From NCBI RefSeq assembly GCF_016861975.1, contig NZ_BOMB01000007.1, positions 165,126 to 229,125 of the forward strand: DNA of 64,000 bases, in the 5' to 3' direction. Each line of letters begins with the position of its first letter. Within the stretch, counting starts at the first letter, position 1. Shown in pieces: positions 1 through 8,682 of the stretch. The position numbers were made by a program, and so were the translations under genes. This stretch comes from Actinocatenispora rupis. Its GTDB lineage: Bacteria; Actinomycetota; Actinomycetes; Mycobacteriales; Micromonosporaceae. A model generated the notes under the pieces. That model was not told the origin of the DNA. It did no database searches and was given only the letters and a program-made list of their open reading frames with translations.

Positions 1-2
1 CG

Positions 3-584
3 GTCGCCGAGTGCGCCCGCGACGGCGGGGCCACCGGGCTGCGGCTCGACGCCGACGACGTCGCCGAGGTACGCCGGCGCACCGTCCTGCCGATCATCGG
101 GATCCGCAAGCACGTGCGCGTCGGCCGCCGCCCGCTCATCACCCCCACGTACGAGGACTGTGTGCTGCTCGCGGCGGCCGGCAGCGACATCGTCGCGGTC
201 GAGGCGACGGCGGAGAGTCCCGGCGTCGACGCGTTCGCCGACCGCGTCGCCCGCGTCCACACCGAACTCGGCGTACCGGTGATGGCCGACGTGGCCACCC
301 GAGACGAGGGGCTCGCGGCCTGGGACGCCGGCGCCGATCTCGTCGGCACCACGCTCTCCGGGTACACGGCGGGCTCGGCCGGCGCCGACGGACCGGACCT
401 GGACCTCGTCGAACGCCTCGCCGCCGACGGCGTACGGGTCGTACTGGAGGGGCGCGTCAGCGAACCCGCCCAGGTACGCGCGGCACTGGACCGCGGCGCG
501 TACGCGGTGGTGGTCGGCAAGGCGATCACCGACCCGCTCGCCACCACCGTCCGCTTCGCCGCAGCCAGCGGCCGGCGGCCGTGA
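3..584 (+). CDS. nanE: N-acetylmannosamine-6-phosphate 2-epimerase, 5' end missing
   Basis: Converts ManNAc-6-P to GlcNAc-6-P in the cytosolic sialic acid/amino-sugar pathway. The window starts inside the gene, so the N-terminus and true start are outside; the frame is open from base 3 and stops at TGA 582-584. The visible TIM-barrel segments fit the NanE family: a PIIGIRK strand, then ITPT followed by a DIVAVEAT strand, VMADVAT, a DLVGTTLSGYT loop, and a C-terminal phosphate-binding VVVGKAI(T) segment. It faces a GntR regulator convergently, 39 bp away, which fits an amino-sugar-responsive cluster. Family assignment is by motif recognition and is firm. Confidence 0.9.
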   Translation, partial: VAECARDGGATGLRLDADDVAEVRRRTVLPIIGIRKHVRVGRRPLITPTYEDCVLLAAAGSDIVAVEATAESPGVDAFADRVARVHTELGVPVMADVATRDEGLAAWDAGADLVGTTLSGYTAGSAGADGPDLDLVERLAADGVRVVLEGRVSEPAQVRAALDRGAYAVVVGKAITDPLATTVRFAAASGRRP

Positions 585-623
585 CCCGCACGCCGTGGTA
601 CGCGCGCGGCCCGGACGCAGCCG

Positions 624-1343
624 TCAGTCGCGGGTGATGGCGAAGCGCAGGTCGTAGCGGTCGCCGCGGTACACGGTGGTGGTGGCCTCGACCGGCCGGT
701 CCCGCTCGTCCAGGCCGATCCGGTGCACCCGCAGTGCCGGCGAACCGGGCGGGCTGCTCAGCAGTACGGCGTCCGCGTCGCCGAGTACGACGGCCTGCAC
801 CACCTGCTCGGCCCGCACCACCCGCAGCCGGTACCGCTCCGCGAGGAGCTCGTACAGCGAGCCGGTGTGGTCGGCGTCGAGGAGGCCGGGCACCCGGGCC
901 GCCGGCAGGTGCACCGTCTCCAGGCAGATCGGGTCGCCGTCGGCGAGCCGTACCCGGAACATCCGGACGAGCGGGGTGTCCGGCGTGACGGCCAGCTCGT
1001 CGGCGAGCGTGCCGGCCGGTACCTCGTTCGCGGCGAGGAGCCGGGAGCCGGGTGTGAGCCCGCGGGCGACCATGTCCTCCGAGAACGAGGTGAGCGACAG
1101 CGTCTTCGAGATCGTCGGCCCGGCGACGAACGTGCCCGACCCCTGCACCCGGTACACGACGCCGTCGGCGCGCAGCGCGTCCAGCGCCTGCCGCACCGTC
1201 ATCCGGCTCACCTGGTACGTGGCGGCCAGGTCCCGCTCGGTGGGCAGCGCGGCGTGCGGCTGCCGGGTGGCGATGTCGGCGAGCAGCGCCCGACGCACCC
1301 GCTCGTACTTGTGGACCGTGCCCTGCTCGGACACCCGTGCCAT
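624..1343 (-). CDS. GntR/HutC-family transcriptional regulator with UTRA domain
   Basis: 239-residue regulator. An N-terminal winged helix (about residues 10-75, with the typical LPTERDLAATYQVSR.TVRQALDAL pattern) is followed by a UTRA ligand-binding domain (about 90-235). The family includes DasR/NagR, which bind amino-sugar phosphates. ATG at 1343 was chosen because it opens directly before the wHTH; the frame stays open upstream but that part overlaps the neighbouring gene in another frame. It lies between nanE and a DUF4127 gene, so amino-sugar phosphate sensing is a reasonable inference; no ligand can be read from the sequence. It is 80 bp downstream of the DUF4127 gene and may share its transcript. 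Confidence 0.88.
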   Translation of the reverse strand: MARVSEQGTVHKYERVRRALLADIATRQPHAALPTERDLAATYQVSRMTVRQALDALRADGVVYRVQGSGTFVAGPTISKTLSLTSFSEDMVARGLTPGSRLLAANEVPAGTLADELAVTPDTPLVRMFRVRLADGDPICLETVHLPAARVPGLLDADHTGSLYELLAERYRLRVVRAEQVVQAVVLGDADAVLLSSPPGSPALRVHRIGLDERDRPVEATTTVYRGDRYDLRFAITRD

Positions 1344-1423
1344 GATCGGCTTCCCCTCAGGATCGTTCTCGCTGGGTGTGGCCGGTGGACCGACCTGCCC
1401 ATTGTCCAACCGTCCGGGTGGCG

Positions 1424-2941
1424 TCACCGCGGGACCACCGGCCACCCGCCGTCGGCCGGACCGAGCGCGAAGTCGACCTCGAAGGTACGGCGCCACGGCA
1501 GCCGGACCGTACCGGGTGCGATGCGCAGGCCGCGACCCCACGGCGCCGCCGCCAGATGCTCGCCGAGCGCGTCCGCGAGCCAGGACTCCGCGTCGGCCAG
1601 CGTCCCGCCGTCGAGCCGCGCGACGTCCGCCCCGCCGAGGCGCCGCTCCAGCCGCCCGCGTACGCCGGCCTGGTAGCCGCCGTCCTCCAGCAACCGGTGT
1701 GCGACCAGCCGCCGGTGCGCGTCCTCGTCCCCGCGTCCGGTGGTACGTCCCGCGTACCGGGCCAGCGCGTGCGCGACCGCCGTCCCGATCGTGTTGCCTG
1801 CCGTGTTCCACCCCGCGTACGCCGCCAGGTCGTACGGGTCGGCCGCCGCGGTGAGCGCGTCGAGGAGTACCGGGTCGGCGCCGTTGGCGTACCGGGTGTC
1901 GGCGACGGCCACCAGCCGCCCGTCCCGTACCAGCCGGGCCGCGAGCGCCGCGACGGGCCCCACCGCGGCCGGGTCGGGGTCGGGCCGGAAGTCGCTGTGC
2001 CAGCCCGGACCGCCGGGCGCGGGCGGGTGCAGGACCAGGTGCACGTCGGCGTCGCCGGCCGTGACGACCGTGCCGCCGGCGGCGCGTACCTGGCGGGCGG
2101 CGGTCACCGACACCGGCACGTTCTCGTACGGCGCGACCCGGTCGGCGCCCGGCACCGGGCAGTGCACCCGTACCGTCGGCGCGAGGCCCGCGGCGCCCAG
2201 CACCGCGCGGGCCACGAGTACCGAGCCGACCTCGTCGGCGCCCGGATGGACGTGCACCCGGTCGTCGGCGCCGAGCGCGTCGATCCAGTGCCGCAGCCAG
2301 CCCTCCTCCAGCGTGCCGGCCGCCCACTCGGCGGTGTCGTCGCTGGTCACGAGCAGGGTGCTGAGGACGCCGGTGGCGGCGAGCCGGACCGCGTCGAGGT
2401 TCGCCGCGTGGTTGCGCAGCCGCCGGGTGAGGAAGTCGCGCCGCACCTCGTCCGGTACCGCGGCGCGCAGCTCGGCCAGCCGCGTGCCGTCGTGCCCGGC
2501 GTACCGCCGGTGCAGTGCGCCACCGAGCGCGTGCAGCTCGCGGCCGTACCGCGGCCAGTAGTCAGGTTCCTCCGCCCCGTGGTACGAGTCGGACGCGCGC
2601 AGCACCGTGGACACCGCGAGTACGGGCAGCTCGGGGCGCTCCCGGCGCAGGTCGGCGAGGACGGACCAGCGGCCGAGCGCGTCGGCGGTCGGGTGCCCGC
2701 TGGTACGCGACGCGATCAGCCCGCCGTACGCCAGCGTGTCCAGGCACGCGACGACCGCGTCCGCCGCACCGGCCTCGTCCCGTACCCAGTCGGTGAGGGC
2801 GTCCGGGTCGGCGGGTTCGCGGGCACGGCCGAGCAGCGCGGCCGGCGGCGCCACGCATCGCGCGCCGGCGACGGCGGCGACCATCGCGGGCAGCGTCACG
2901 TTCACCGGCCGGTCGTCCAGCGGTACGAGCAGGATCCGCAC
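1424..2941 (-). CDS. DUF4127 family protein
   Basis: 505-residue protein of the DUF4127 family, recognised by the N-terminal motif RILLVPLDDRPVN and later GADPVLLDAL and GWNTAGNTIGTAVA segments. No biochemical role is established for the family to my knowledge; members often lie beside glycoside or amino-sugar genes, and here the neighbours are nanE and a GntR/UTRA regulator. GTG 2941 was chosen because GAGGGG lies at good distance upstream and the family motif begins two codons later; an in-frame ATG at 2983 would add 14 unremarkable residues. No signal peptide or membrane segment was seen, so it is probably cytosolic. Confidence 0.85.
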   Translation of the reverse strand: MRILLVPLDDRPVNVTLPAMVAAVAGARCVAPPAALLGRAREPADPDALTDWVRDEAGAADAVVACLDTLAYGGLIASRTSGHPTADALGRWSVLADLRRERPELPVLAVSTVLRASDSYHGAEEPDYWPRYGRELHALGGALHRRYAGHDGTRLAELRAAVPDEVRRDFLTRRLRNHAANLDAVRLAATGVLSTLLVTSDDTAEWAAGTLEEGWLRHWIDALGADDRVHVHPGADEVGSVLVARAVLGAAGLAPTVRVHCPVPGADRVAPYENVPVSVTAARQVRAAGGTVVTAGDADVHLVLHPPAPGGPGWHSDFRPDPDPAAVGPVAALAARLVRDGRLVAVADTRYANGADPVLLDALTAAADPYDLAAYAGWNTAGNTIGTAVAHALARYAGRTTGRGDEDAHRRLVAHRLLEDGGYQAGVRGRLERRLGGADVARLDGGTLADAESWLADALGEHLAAAPWGRGLRIAPGTVRLPWRRTFEVDFALGPADGGWPVVPR

Positions 2942-2960
2942 CCCACGCCCCTCGCCATTT

Positions 2961-2972
2961 TGGTCTAGCCCA
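2961..2972. promoter_or_regulatory. DasR-type (dre-like) operator candidate
   Basis: TGGTCTAGCCCA matches the DasR/NagR-type palindrome TGGTCTAGACCA at 11 of 12 positions. It sits about 20 bp upstream of the DUF4127 start codon and within a plausible promoter region, and the next gene but one encodes a GntR/UTRA regulator of that group. Binding is an inference from motif likeness only. Confidence 0.45.
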
Positions 2973-3051
2973 TTCGACTCCACCCTAGAAACGCTTTCCC
3001 CACAGCGTCAACAAAACTCTGCCACAACCCAGCCACCGCCCACCCTCGTTT

Positions 3052-3061
3052 GGTACGTACC
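3052..3061. promoter_or_regulatory. Perfect palindrome GGTACGTACC upstream of the Bax1-I-like gene
   Basis: A 10-bp perfect palindrome flanked by T-rich and A-rich arms lies in the 277-bp divergent gap (2942-3218) between the DUF4127 and YccA-like genes. It could be an operator for either promoter, but GTAC is abundant throughout the window, so chance is a real alternative. Confidence 0.2.
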
Positions 3062-3218
3062 GAAATCGGTGGACGCGCGCGGGCTGGTGGCGTTGCGTCG
3101 TACGTCGGGGACGGTCCGTGCGGGCGGAACGGCGTCCCGTCGCGGGCCGGTACCCTTGCTGGCAGCGGCGGTCGGCCCACGGGTCGGCGGCCGCGGCCAC
3201 ACCCACGAGGAGGCGGCG

Positions 3219-4100
3219 TTGCGAAGCTCGAACCCGATGCTCAACCGCATGCTGCGGACGGCCGTCCGGGACCGGGTTCCCGCCGGCCAGGCCCAGCCCC
3301 AGTACGGAGCCCCCCGGTACGGCCAGCCCCAGTACGGGGCACCGCAGTACGGGCAGCGGGGCTACGGCCAGCCGCAGACCCCGTACCCGACGACGCCCGG
3401 CATGGTGGCGCCCGAGGTACGCCCGATGACGCTGGACGACGTCGTCATCCGCACGATCGGCCTGCTCGTCCTGACCGGCGCGGTCGGCGCGCTCAGCTGG
3501 GTGGCGCTGCCGATGACCGGCGCGCTCGCCGGGCCGCTGCTGGCCGTGGCCGTGCTGGCCACGTTCGGCGTGGCGCTGTTCTCGTGGTTCCGCCCGATCA
3601 CCAACCCGGCCGTCATCGCGGTGTACGCGGTGGCCCAGGGCCTGCTGCTCGGCACGGTGAGCCGCGTCTTCGAGCAGTTCTACTCGGGCATCGTGCTCCA
3701 GGCGGTGGTCGGCACGTTCGGGATCTTCGCCGTGATGGCGGTGCTGTACAAGTTCCGGGTGCTGCGGGCGACGCCGATGTTCGCGAAGGTCGTCATCGGC
3801 TCCCTGGCCGGTCTGCTGGTGCTCGGCCTGTTCAACGGGATCATGGCGGCGTTCGGCCACAACCCCGGCCTGGTGGAGTACTCGGTGAACGGCCGGGTCG
3901 GCTGGCTGCCGATCGTGTTCACGTTGGCCTGCATCGTGATCGGCGCGCTGACGTTCGTGCTCGACTTCGCCGCGGTCGAGGAGGGCGTCCGGGCCGGCGC
4001 CCCGCAGAAGTACGCCTGGTACTGCGCGTTCGGCCTGCTCGCCGGCCTGATCTTCCTGTACTGGCAGATCCTGCGGATGCTCAGCTACCTGCGCCGGTGA
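3219..4100 (+). CDS. Bax inhibitor-1/YccA family membrane protein
   Basis: 293-residue integral membrane protein. After a cytosolic N-terminal stretch rich in QYGAP/RYGQP-type repeats (about residues 22-55) come seven hydrophobic segments ending in a short basic tail (YLRR), as in actinobacterial YccA/Bax1-I proteins that are thought to modulate membrane ion leak or protease FtsH; the role in actinobacteria is not established. TTG at 3219 was chosen because GAGGAGG lies 7 nt upstream and the resulting MRSSNPML start is typical of the family. The next gene overlaps its stop codon by 3 nt, indicating translational coupling. Confidence 0.85.
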   Translation: MRSSNPMLNRMLRTAVRDRVPAGQAQPQYGAPRYGQPQYGAPQYGQRGYGQPQTPYPTTPGMVAPEVRPMTLDDVVIRTIGLLVLTGAVGALSWVALPMTGALAGPLLAVAVLATFGVALFSWFRPITNPAVIAVYAVAQGLLLGTVSRVFEQFYSGIVLQAVVGTFGIFAVMAVLYKFRVLRATPMFAKVVIGSLAGLLVLGLFNGIMAAFGHNPGLVEYSVNGRVGWLPIVFTLACIVIGALTFVLDFAAVEEGVRAGAPQKYAWYCAFGLLAGLIFLYWQILRMLSYLRR

Positions 4101-4411
4101 CCGCGCTCGACCTGGCGACCGCCGTCCGCCGGCTCGCGGACGGCGTCGCGCACTGGACCCCGTCGGCGTGGGCGGCCGGTACGCCGCGCCGCGCCGACGT
4201 ACTGCACGAGCTGGTGCAGCGGCTCGCCGATCTGGGCGCGGACTCCGAGTCGCGGGCGCACGTACCGGTGCCGCGGCTGGACAACGACCTGGCCCTGCCG
4301 GACCAGCTCCGGGTGGTCGCCGCCGACCTGCTCGCCGCCGACCCGCCGGCCGACACCCGCACCGCCGCGCACTCCGCGGTACGTCAGGCCAGCGGTGCGC
4401 TGCTGCCCTGA
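4097..4411 (+). CDS. Small conserved protein coupled to the YccA-like gene
   Basis: 104-residue, mostly helical protein beginning VTALDLATAVRRLAD; GTG 4097 overlaps the TGA of the upstream gene, so the two are translated together. No signal peptide, membrane segment, cysteine pair or catalytic motif can be seen. I do not recognise a named family; the pattern of Leu/Ala heptads with a proline-rich middle (VPVPRLDNDLALPDQL) looks like small actinobacterial helper proteins of unknown function. Confidence 0.65.
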   Translation: MTALDLATAVRRLADGVAHWTPSAWAAGTPRRADVLHELVQRLADLGADSESRAHVPVPRLDNDLALPDQLRVVAADLLAADPPADTRTAAHSAVRQASGALLP

Positions 4412-4428
4412 CGTACCGCCGGATCGGC

Positions 4429-5676
4429 TCAGCTGAGCCGTTCCACCACCATCGCCATGCCCTGGCCGCCGCCTACGCACATGGTCTCCAGGCCGTACCG
4501 CTTGTCGTGCCAGGCCAGGTTGTTGAGCAGGGTGCCGGTGATCCGCGCCCCGGTCATGCCGAACGGGTGGCCGACCGCGATGGCGCCGCCGGACACGTTC
4601 AGCTTCTCCAGCGGGATCCCGAGCTGCTGGTACGACGGGATGACCTGGGCGGCGAACGCCTCGTTGATCTCGACCAGGTCGATGTCGTCGATGGTCAGGC
4701 CGGCGCGGGCGAGCGCCTGCCGGGACGCCTCGACCGGGCCGAGGCCCATGATCTCCGGCGACAGCGCGGACACGCCGGTGGACACGATCCGCGCCAGCGG
4801 CGTGAGCCCGAGTTCGGCGGCCTTGGTGTCGCTCATGACGACGACCGCGGCGGCGCCGTCGTTCAGCGGGCAGCAGTTGCCGGCGGTGACCCGGCCGTCG
4901 GGCCGGAACACCGGCTTCAGCCCGGACACGGCCTCCAGCGTCGTACCGGCGCGCGGGCCGTCGTCGCCGTCGACGACCGTACCGTCGGGCAGGGTGACCG
5001 GGGTGATCTCGCGGGACCAGAAGCCCGCCTTGATCGCCTCCTCGGCCAGGTTCTGGCTGCGTACGCCGAACTCGTCCATCTCGGCGCGGCTCACCCCGTA
5101 CGCCTCGGCCAGGTTCTCGGCCGTCTGCCCCATCGCCAGGTACACGTCGGGCAGCTCGCCGTCGGCGCGCGGGTCGGTCCAGTCCGGCTGGCCGCCGCCG
5201 GCCCGCAGCGTCGACCGCTCGTACGCCGCGGCGAAGCGCGGGTTCTGCCAACCGCCGCCGACCAGTGCCTGCGCCTCGGCGGGCAGCGCGTCGGAGTTGC
5301 CGCGGCCGTACCGGGAGACGCACTCGACGCCGGCGGACAGGAACACGTCGCCTTCGCCGGCCTTGATGGCGTGGAACGCCATCCGCGTGGTCTGCAGGCT
5401 GGACGCGCAGTAGCGGGTGACGGTGGCGCCGGGGAGCCGGTCGTACCCGAGGAGGACCGAGACGACGCGGGCCATGTTGAAGCCCTGCTCGCCGCCGGGC
5501 AGCCCGCAGCCCAGGTACAGGTCGTCGATCAGCTCGGGGTCGAGCTGCGGGACCTTGTCCAGCGCCGCCCGGATGATGGTCGCGGCCAGGTCGTCCGGCC
5601 GTACGTCGCGCAGGGAGCCCTTGACGGCCCGTCCGATCGGCGACCGCGCCGTCGCCACGATGACTGCTTCTGCCAT
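4429..5676 (-). CDS. Acetyl-CoA C-acetyltransferase (thiolase, FadA type)
   Basis: 415-residue degradative-type thiolase that cleaves 3-ketoacyl-CoA or forms acetoacetyl-CoA. All catalytic residues are visible: nucleophile Cys90 in YCASSLQ, the HxxxG region NEAFA, His in GHPFGMTGAR and the second Cys in the C-terminal CVGGGQG. ATG 5676 opens exactly at the family's MAEAVIVATARSPIG start. It is last in a minus-strand run after two SGNH hydrolases; the same pairing (thiolase fadA3 beside an SGNH protein, Rv1074c/Rv1075c) is known in M. tuberculosis. Substrate chain length cannot be read from the sequence. Confidence 0.92.
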   Translation of the reverse strand: MAEAVIVATARSPIGRAVKGSLRDVRPDDLAATIIRAALDKVPQLDPELIDDLYLGCGLPGGEQGFNMARVVSVLLGYDRLPGATVTRYCASSLQTTRMAFHAIKAGEGDVFLSAGVECVSRYGRGNSDALPAEAQALVGGGWQNPRFAAAYERSTLRAGGGQPDWTDPRADGELPDVYLAMGQTAENLAEAYGVSRAEMDEFGVRSQNLAEEAIKAGFWSREITPVTLPDGTVVDGDDGPRAGTTLEAVSGLKPVFRPDGRVTAGNCCPLNDGAAAVVVMSDTKAAELGLTPLARIVSTGVSALSPEIMGLGPVEASRQALARAGLTIDDIDLVEINEAFAAQVIPSYQQLGIPLEKLNVSGGAIAVGHPFGMTGARITGTLLNNLAWHDKRYGLETMCVGGGQGMAMVVERLS

Positions 5677-5726
5677 ACCCCGCACGTTACTACCCAGTAG
5701 CCTCGGGTGCTGCCGTCGGCCCGGAC

Positions 5727-6506
5727 TCAGCGCGTGGAGCCGTGCAGCGCCGCGACCGCCGGGTACAGCGCGTGCGACCAGATCCGGTACCCGTCGGCCG
5801 ACGGATGGAAGCCGTCCGGGCACAACATCCCCGGATCCGCCCGGAACACCGTCCCCGTCGCCGCCCCCAGATCCACCGGTACGCCGTCCGCGGCGCGCGT
5901 CGCCGACGCCTGCGCCCGCGCCAACCGCCGCCCCGCGTACCCGACGAGTTCGCGGAGGGGCTGGGCGATGGCGCGGCAGGCGGCCAACTCCGGGCACGTG
6001 CCCACGACCACCGCCGTACCAGCATCGCGGAGCCGGGTGATCGCCGCCGACAGCTCCGCCGCGGCCTGGCTCGGCGCCGTCGCGTGCACCACGTCCGCGC
6101 CGCCGACCAGGATGACCGCGAGATCCGGCGGCTCCACCAGCAACGTACGGGCCACCTGCGGGTCCAGGTCGCCGCTGCCCGAACCGGAGACCGCGGCGCT
6201 GGTCAGCTCCACCCGTACGCCGGTGGCGGCCAGCCGCTCCGCCAGGTGCCCGCCGACCGTGTCCTCGACCCGGTCCACGCCCACCCCGGCTGCGGTGGAA
6301 TCACCCAACATGGCCAGTCTGAGTACGGGTGCGTGCGTCGGCCCGAACGTCGCCCGCATGCCCGGACCGACCGCGGGCTGCCCGTACCGTCGGCCGAGGG
6401 CCATCGCGGTCTCGACCGCCAGGATGCCGGCGGTGACGAGCACGGACGCCGCCGTCGACACCAGGACACCCCTGCCGACGATCCTGGCCACCCGTACAGC
6501 CTTCAT
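5727..6506 (-). CDS. SGNH/GDSL hydrolase, membrane-anchored or exported (copy 2)
   Basis: 259-residue protein with an N-terminal signal/anchor helix (about residues 8-34) followed by an SGNH fold. Block I is MLGDSTAAG (nucleophile Ser), block III is LVGGADV instead of the usual GxND, and block V is DGFHPS with the catalytic Asp and His. It is likely an extracytoplasmic esterase. ATG 6506 precedes the hydrophobic segment. It is 46 bp downstream of a paralogue (6553-7566) and 50 bp upstream of the thiolase. The Asn of block III is replaced by Ala here while the paralogue keeps GGND, so this copy may have changed activity. Confidence 0.85.
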   Translation of the reverse strand: MKAVRVARIVGRGVLVSTAASVLVTAGILAVETAMALGRRYGQPAVGPGMRATFGPTHAPVLRLAMLGDSTAAGVGVDRVEDTVGGHLAERLAATGVRVELTSAAVSGSGSGDLDPQVARTLLVEPPDLAVILVGGADVVHATAPSQAAAELSAAITRLRDAGTAVVVGTCPELAACRAIAQPLRELVGYAGRRLARAQASATRAADGVPVDLGAATGTVFRADPGMLCPDGFHPSADGYRIWSHALYPAVAALHGSTR

Positions 6507-6552
6507 CCCGCACTCCCGTCTGTCGCACCGGGCGGCGGGGGCGCCGGATCCG

Positions 6553-7566
6553 TCAGGTCTGCTCCGCCGCCGGCTCGCTGACCATTGTCGCCGGTTTCCG
6601 CGGATCGGTGGGCCGGGCGGCGAGCAACCTGACCCGCCTGCGCAGCTGCGCCCACCGTCCGCCGACCGGGGCCTCACTCGCCGCACTCACCTCCGTACCG
6701 GCGCGGTCGGCGGCCGCGACCGCCGCCTCCGGCAGCGAGTGCAGCATCCGCACCGGCTCCGGCCCGACCGGCTCGCCCAGCCCGCCGACCACGGACGCCA
6801 CCGTCGGCAGGATCGCCGCCACGGCCTTCGCGTACCCGGCGGGGGAGGGGTGGAAGTGGTCGGCGGAGAACATCTCGTCCGGCGCGGCGAGGAAGTCGGG
6901 GCCGAGCAGGTCACCGAGCGACACGGTGCGCGCACCCGCCTGTACGGCGCCGATCGTCTGCGCGGCGGCCAGCTCCCGGCTCCACCGCCGGCAGATCCAG
7001 CGCAGCGGCTGCCGGATCGGCCGGATCGTGCCGAGGTCCGGGCAGGTGCCGACGACGACCTGGGCGCCCGCCCCGCGCAGCCGTTCCACCACCCGGGACA
7101 GGTGCCGCACCGCCACCGGCGGCCGGGTCATGTGCGTGACGTCGTTGCCGCCGACGAGCACCACCGCCACGTCCGGCCGTACGTCGAGGGCCTGGTCGAG
7201 TTGCGGGTGCAGGTCGGCGCTGAGCGCGCCGACGACGGCGAAGCAGTGCAGGCGGACCGGCCGGTGCAGGATGTCGGCGAGCCCGCTGGCCAGCAGCGCG
7301 CCCGGCGTCTGCCGGGGCAGCTCGGCGCCCATCCCGGCGGCGCTGGAGTCGCCGAGCACCGCCATCGTCAGCGGCGCCCCCTCGTACTCCGTGCCGTAGT
7401 CGCCGTCGCACTCGGGGACCGGATCCTCCGGGATCCGGATCGCCCAGCGGGCCAGCTTCGCCTCGCCGATCAGCACGCCGGTCGCCGCCGCACCGAGCAG
7501 ACCGAGACCGCCGCCACCATAGGCTGCGGCGACGGCGATCCTGCGGGCCCGGGACGCTCGACTCAC
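6553..7566 (-). CDS. SGNH/GDSL hydrolase, membrane-anchored or exported (copy 1)
   Basis: 337-residue paralogue of the next gene with all SGNH blocks intact: VLGDSSAAG (Ser), GGNDVTH (Gly/Asn oxyanion hole) and ADHFHPS (Asp-x-x-His). A Gly/Ala-rich hydrophobic N-terminus (about residues 8-30) suggests an anchor or signal. Three consecutive GTG codons (7575, 7572, 7566) could start translation; 7566 was preferred because GAGG lies 8 nt upstream, but the others are possible. A long basic C-terminal tail of about 70 residues follows the catalytic domain. First gene of the minus-strand SGNH-SGNH-thiolase run. Confidence 0.85.
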   Translation of the reverse strand: MSRASRARRIAVAAAYGGGGLGLLGAAATGVLIGEAKLARWAIRIPEDPVPECDGDYGTEYEGAPLTMAVLGDSSAAGMGAELPRQTPGALLASGLADILHRPVRLHCFAVVGALSADLHPQLDQALDVRPDVAVVLVGGNDVTHMTRPPVAVRHLSRVVERLRGAGAQVVVGTCPDLGTIRPIRQPLRWICRRWSRELAAAQTIGAVQAGARTVSLGDLLGPDFLAAPDEMFSADHFHPSPAGYAKAVAAILPTVASVVGGLGEPVGPEPVRMLHSLPEAAVAAADRAGTEVSAASEAPVGGRWAQLRRRVRLLAARPTDPRKPATMVSEPAAEQT

Positions 7567-7661
7567 ACCCACCACCTCGCTCCGGTACGCCTCAGTCGAT
7601 CTCTCTCAACGCTAACCGGAAGGTGCGACAACGTCCTGTCAGTTGGCTCTCAAAGCGGACG

Positions 7662-8075
7662 TCAGCCCTGCCGGTCCGGCCCGGCCGACTCCAGCGTCAC
7701 GCGGACGACGACCCGGCGCTGGTCGCGCATCGCCTGCCGGTACTCGTCCCAGTCCGGGTGCTCGCCGGAGATGCCGCGGTAGTACTCGACCAGCGGTTCC
7801 ATCGCGTCGGGCAGCGACACGACCTCGGCCGTACCGGAGACCTGGATCCAGCGTCCGCCGTAGAAGCCGTCCGGCAGGACGCACAGGAACACCCGCGGGT
7901 CGCGCCGCAGGTTCCGCGTCTTGAACGCCGTCTCCCGGGTACTGATCACCGCGTGGCCGGCCGCGTCGACGCCGACGGTGACCGGGCTCAGCTGCGGGGT
8001 GCCGTCCGCCTTCACGGTGGCGAGTACGGCGTGGTGCTGCTCGCGCAGGACGGCGCGTGCCTCGTCGAGATCCAT
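7662..8075 (-). CDS. PPOX-class F420-dependent oxidoreductase-like protein
   Basis: 137-residue split beta-barrel protein of the pyridoxamine-5'-phosphate oxidase superfamily, actinobacterial F420-binding type (Rv1155-like). Typical features are the N-terminal helix, ATVKADGTPQLSPV strand pair, ISTRETAFKTRNLRRDPRV segment for cofactor phosphate contact, and a C-terminal VVVRVTLES strand. The reaction and substrate are unknown. ATG 8075 was taken as the start; GTG 8084 with GAGG upstream would add three residues. Cytosolic, monocistronic by position. Confidence 0.85.
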   Translation of the reverse strand: MDLDEARAVLREQHHAVLATVKADGTPQLSPVTVGVDAAGHAVISTRETAFKTRNLRRDPRVFLCVLPDGFYGGRWIQVSGTAEVVSLPDAMEPLVEYYRGISGEHPDWDEYRQAMRDQRRVVVRVTLESAGPDRQG

Positions 8076-8187
8076 ACCGTCCACATTGCCTCGCGGCGGG
8101 TCGGATGTGCGAGGTGTTCACGATTCGGAGGTGCCAAGAGGTGCACGGACCGGGCACCATGGGTACTCCCGACCCGGGAGGTGGCCG

Positions 8188-8682
8188 ATGACGACAGGCG
8201 CGCAACCGAAACGCAACGGTTTCGTGGCGCTGGGCAGGGCGCTGTTCGCGCGGGGCGGCCCCGGCATGGGGCGCCGGCTCGGCGCGATGCCCCGCATGTT
8301 CGGTGCCCGGTTCCGCGGGCGGTACCAGGGGATGAGCTGGGGGCGGTTCGCCGCGCTGATCGTCGCCGCGGTGTACATCGTGTCGCCGGTCGACCTCGTG
8401 CCGGAGGCGTTCCTGCTGGTGTTCGGACTGGCCGACGACGGTGTCGCGCTGGCCTGGCTGGCGGGTGCGCTGTTCGACGAGGCGGAGCGGTTCCTGGCGT
8501 GGGAGGACTCCCAGGCCAGGACGTACGGGGGTCCGGGTGCCGGCCAGCAGCACCCCGGCCACGGCGCGCCCGGCCCGCAGCACGCGCCCGGCCCGCAGTA
8601 CGCGCCGGGCCCGCAGTACGCGGCACGGGAGCCGCACATGTCCGGCGGCCCGATGCCGGGGTTCAGCGCCGAGACCCCGTGA
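8188..8682 (+). CDS. DUF1232/YkvA-like membrane protein
   Basis: 164-residue protein with one central DUF1232 hairpin: YIVSPVDLVPEAFLLVFGLADDGVALAWL (two short hydrophobic helices around the conserved SPxDLxPE signature, about residues 62-95). The C-terminal 50 residues are Gly/Pro/His/Gln-rich with PGPQYA repeats and probably disordered. ATG 8188 has GGGAGG at 8177-8182. The family is linked to membrane/ion or heat resistance in some bacteria but has no firm function. Its last 20 bp overlap the 3' end of the convergent cytochrome b gene. Confidence 0.8.
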   Translation: MTTGAQPKRNGFVALGRALFARGGPGMGRRLGAMPRMFGARFRGRYQGMSWGRFAALIVAAVYIVSPVDLVPEAFLLVFGLADDGVALAWLAGALFDEAERFLAWEDSQARTYGGPGAGQQHPGHGAPGPQHAPGPQYAPGPQYAAREPHMSGGPMPGFSAETP

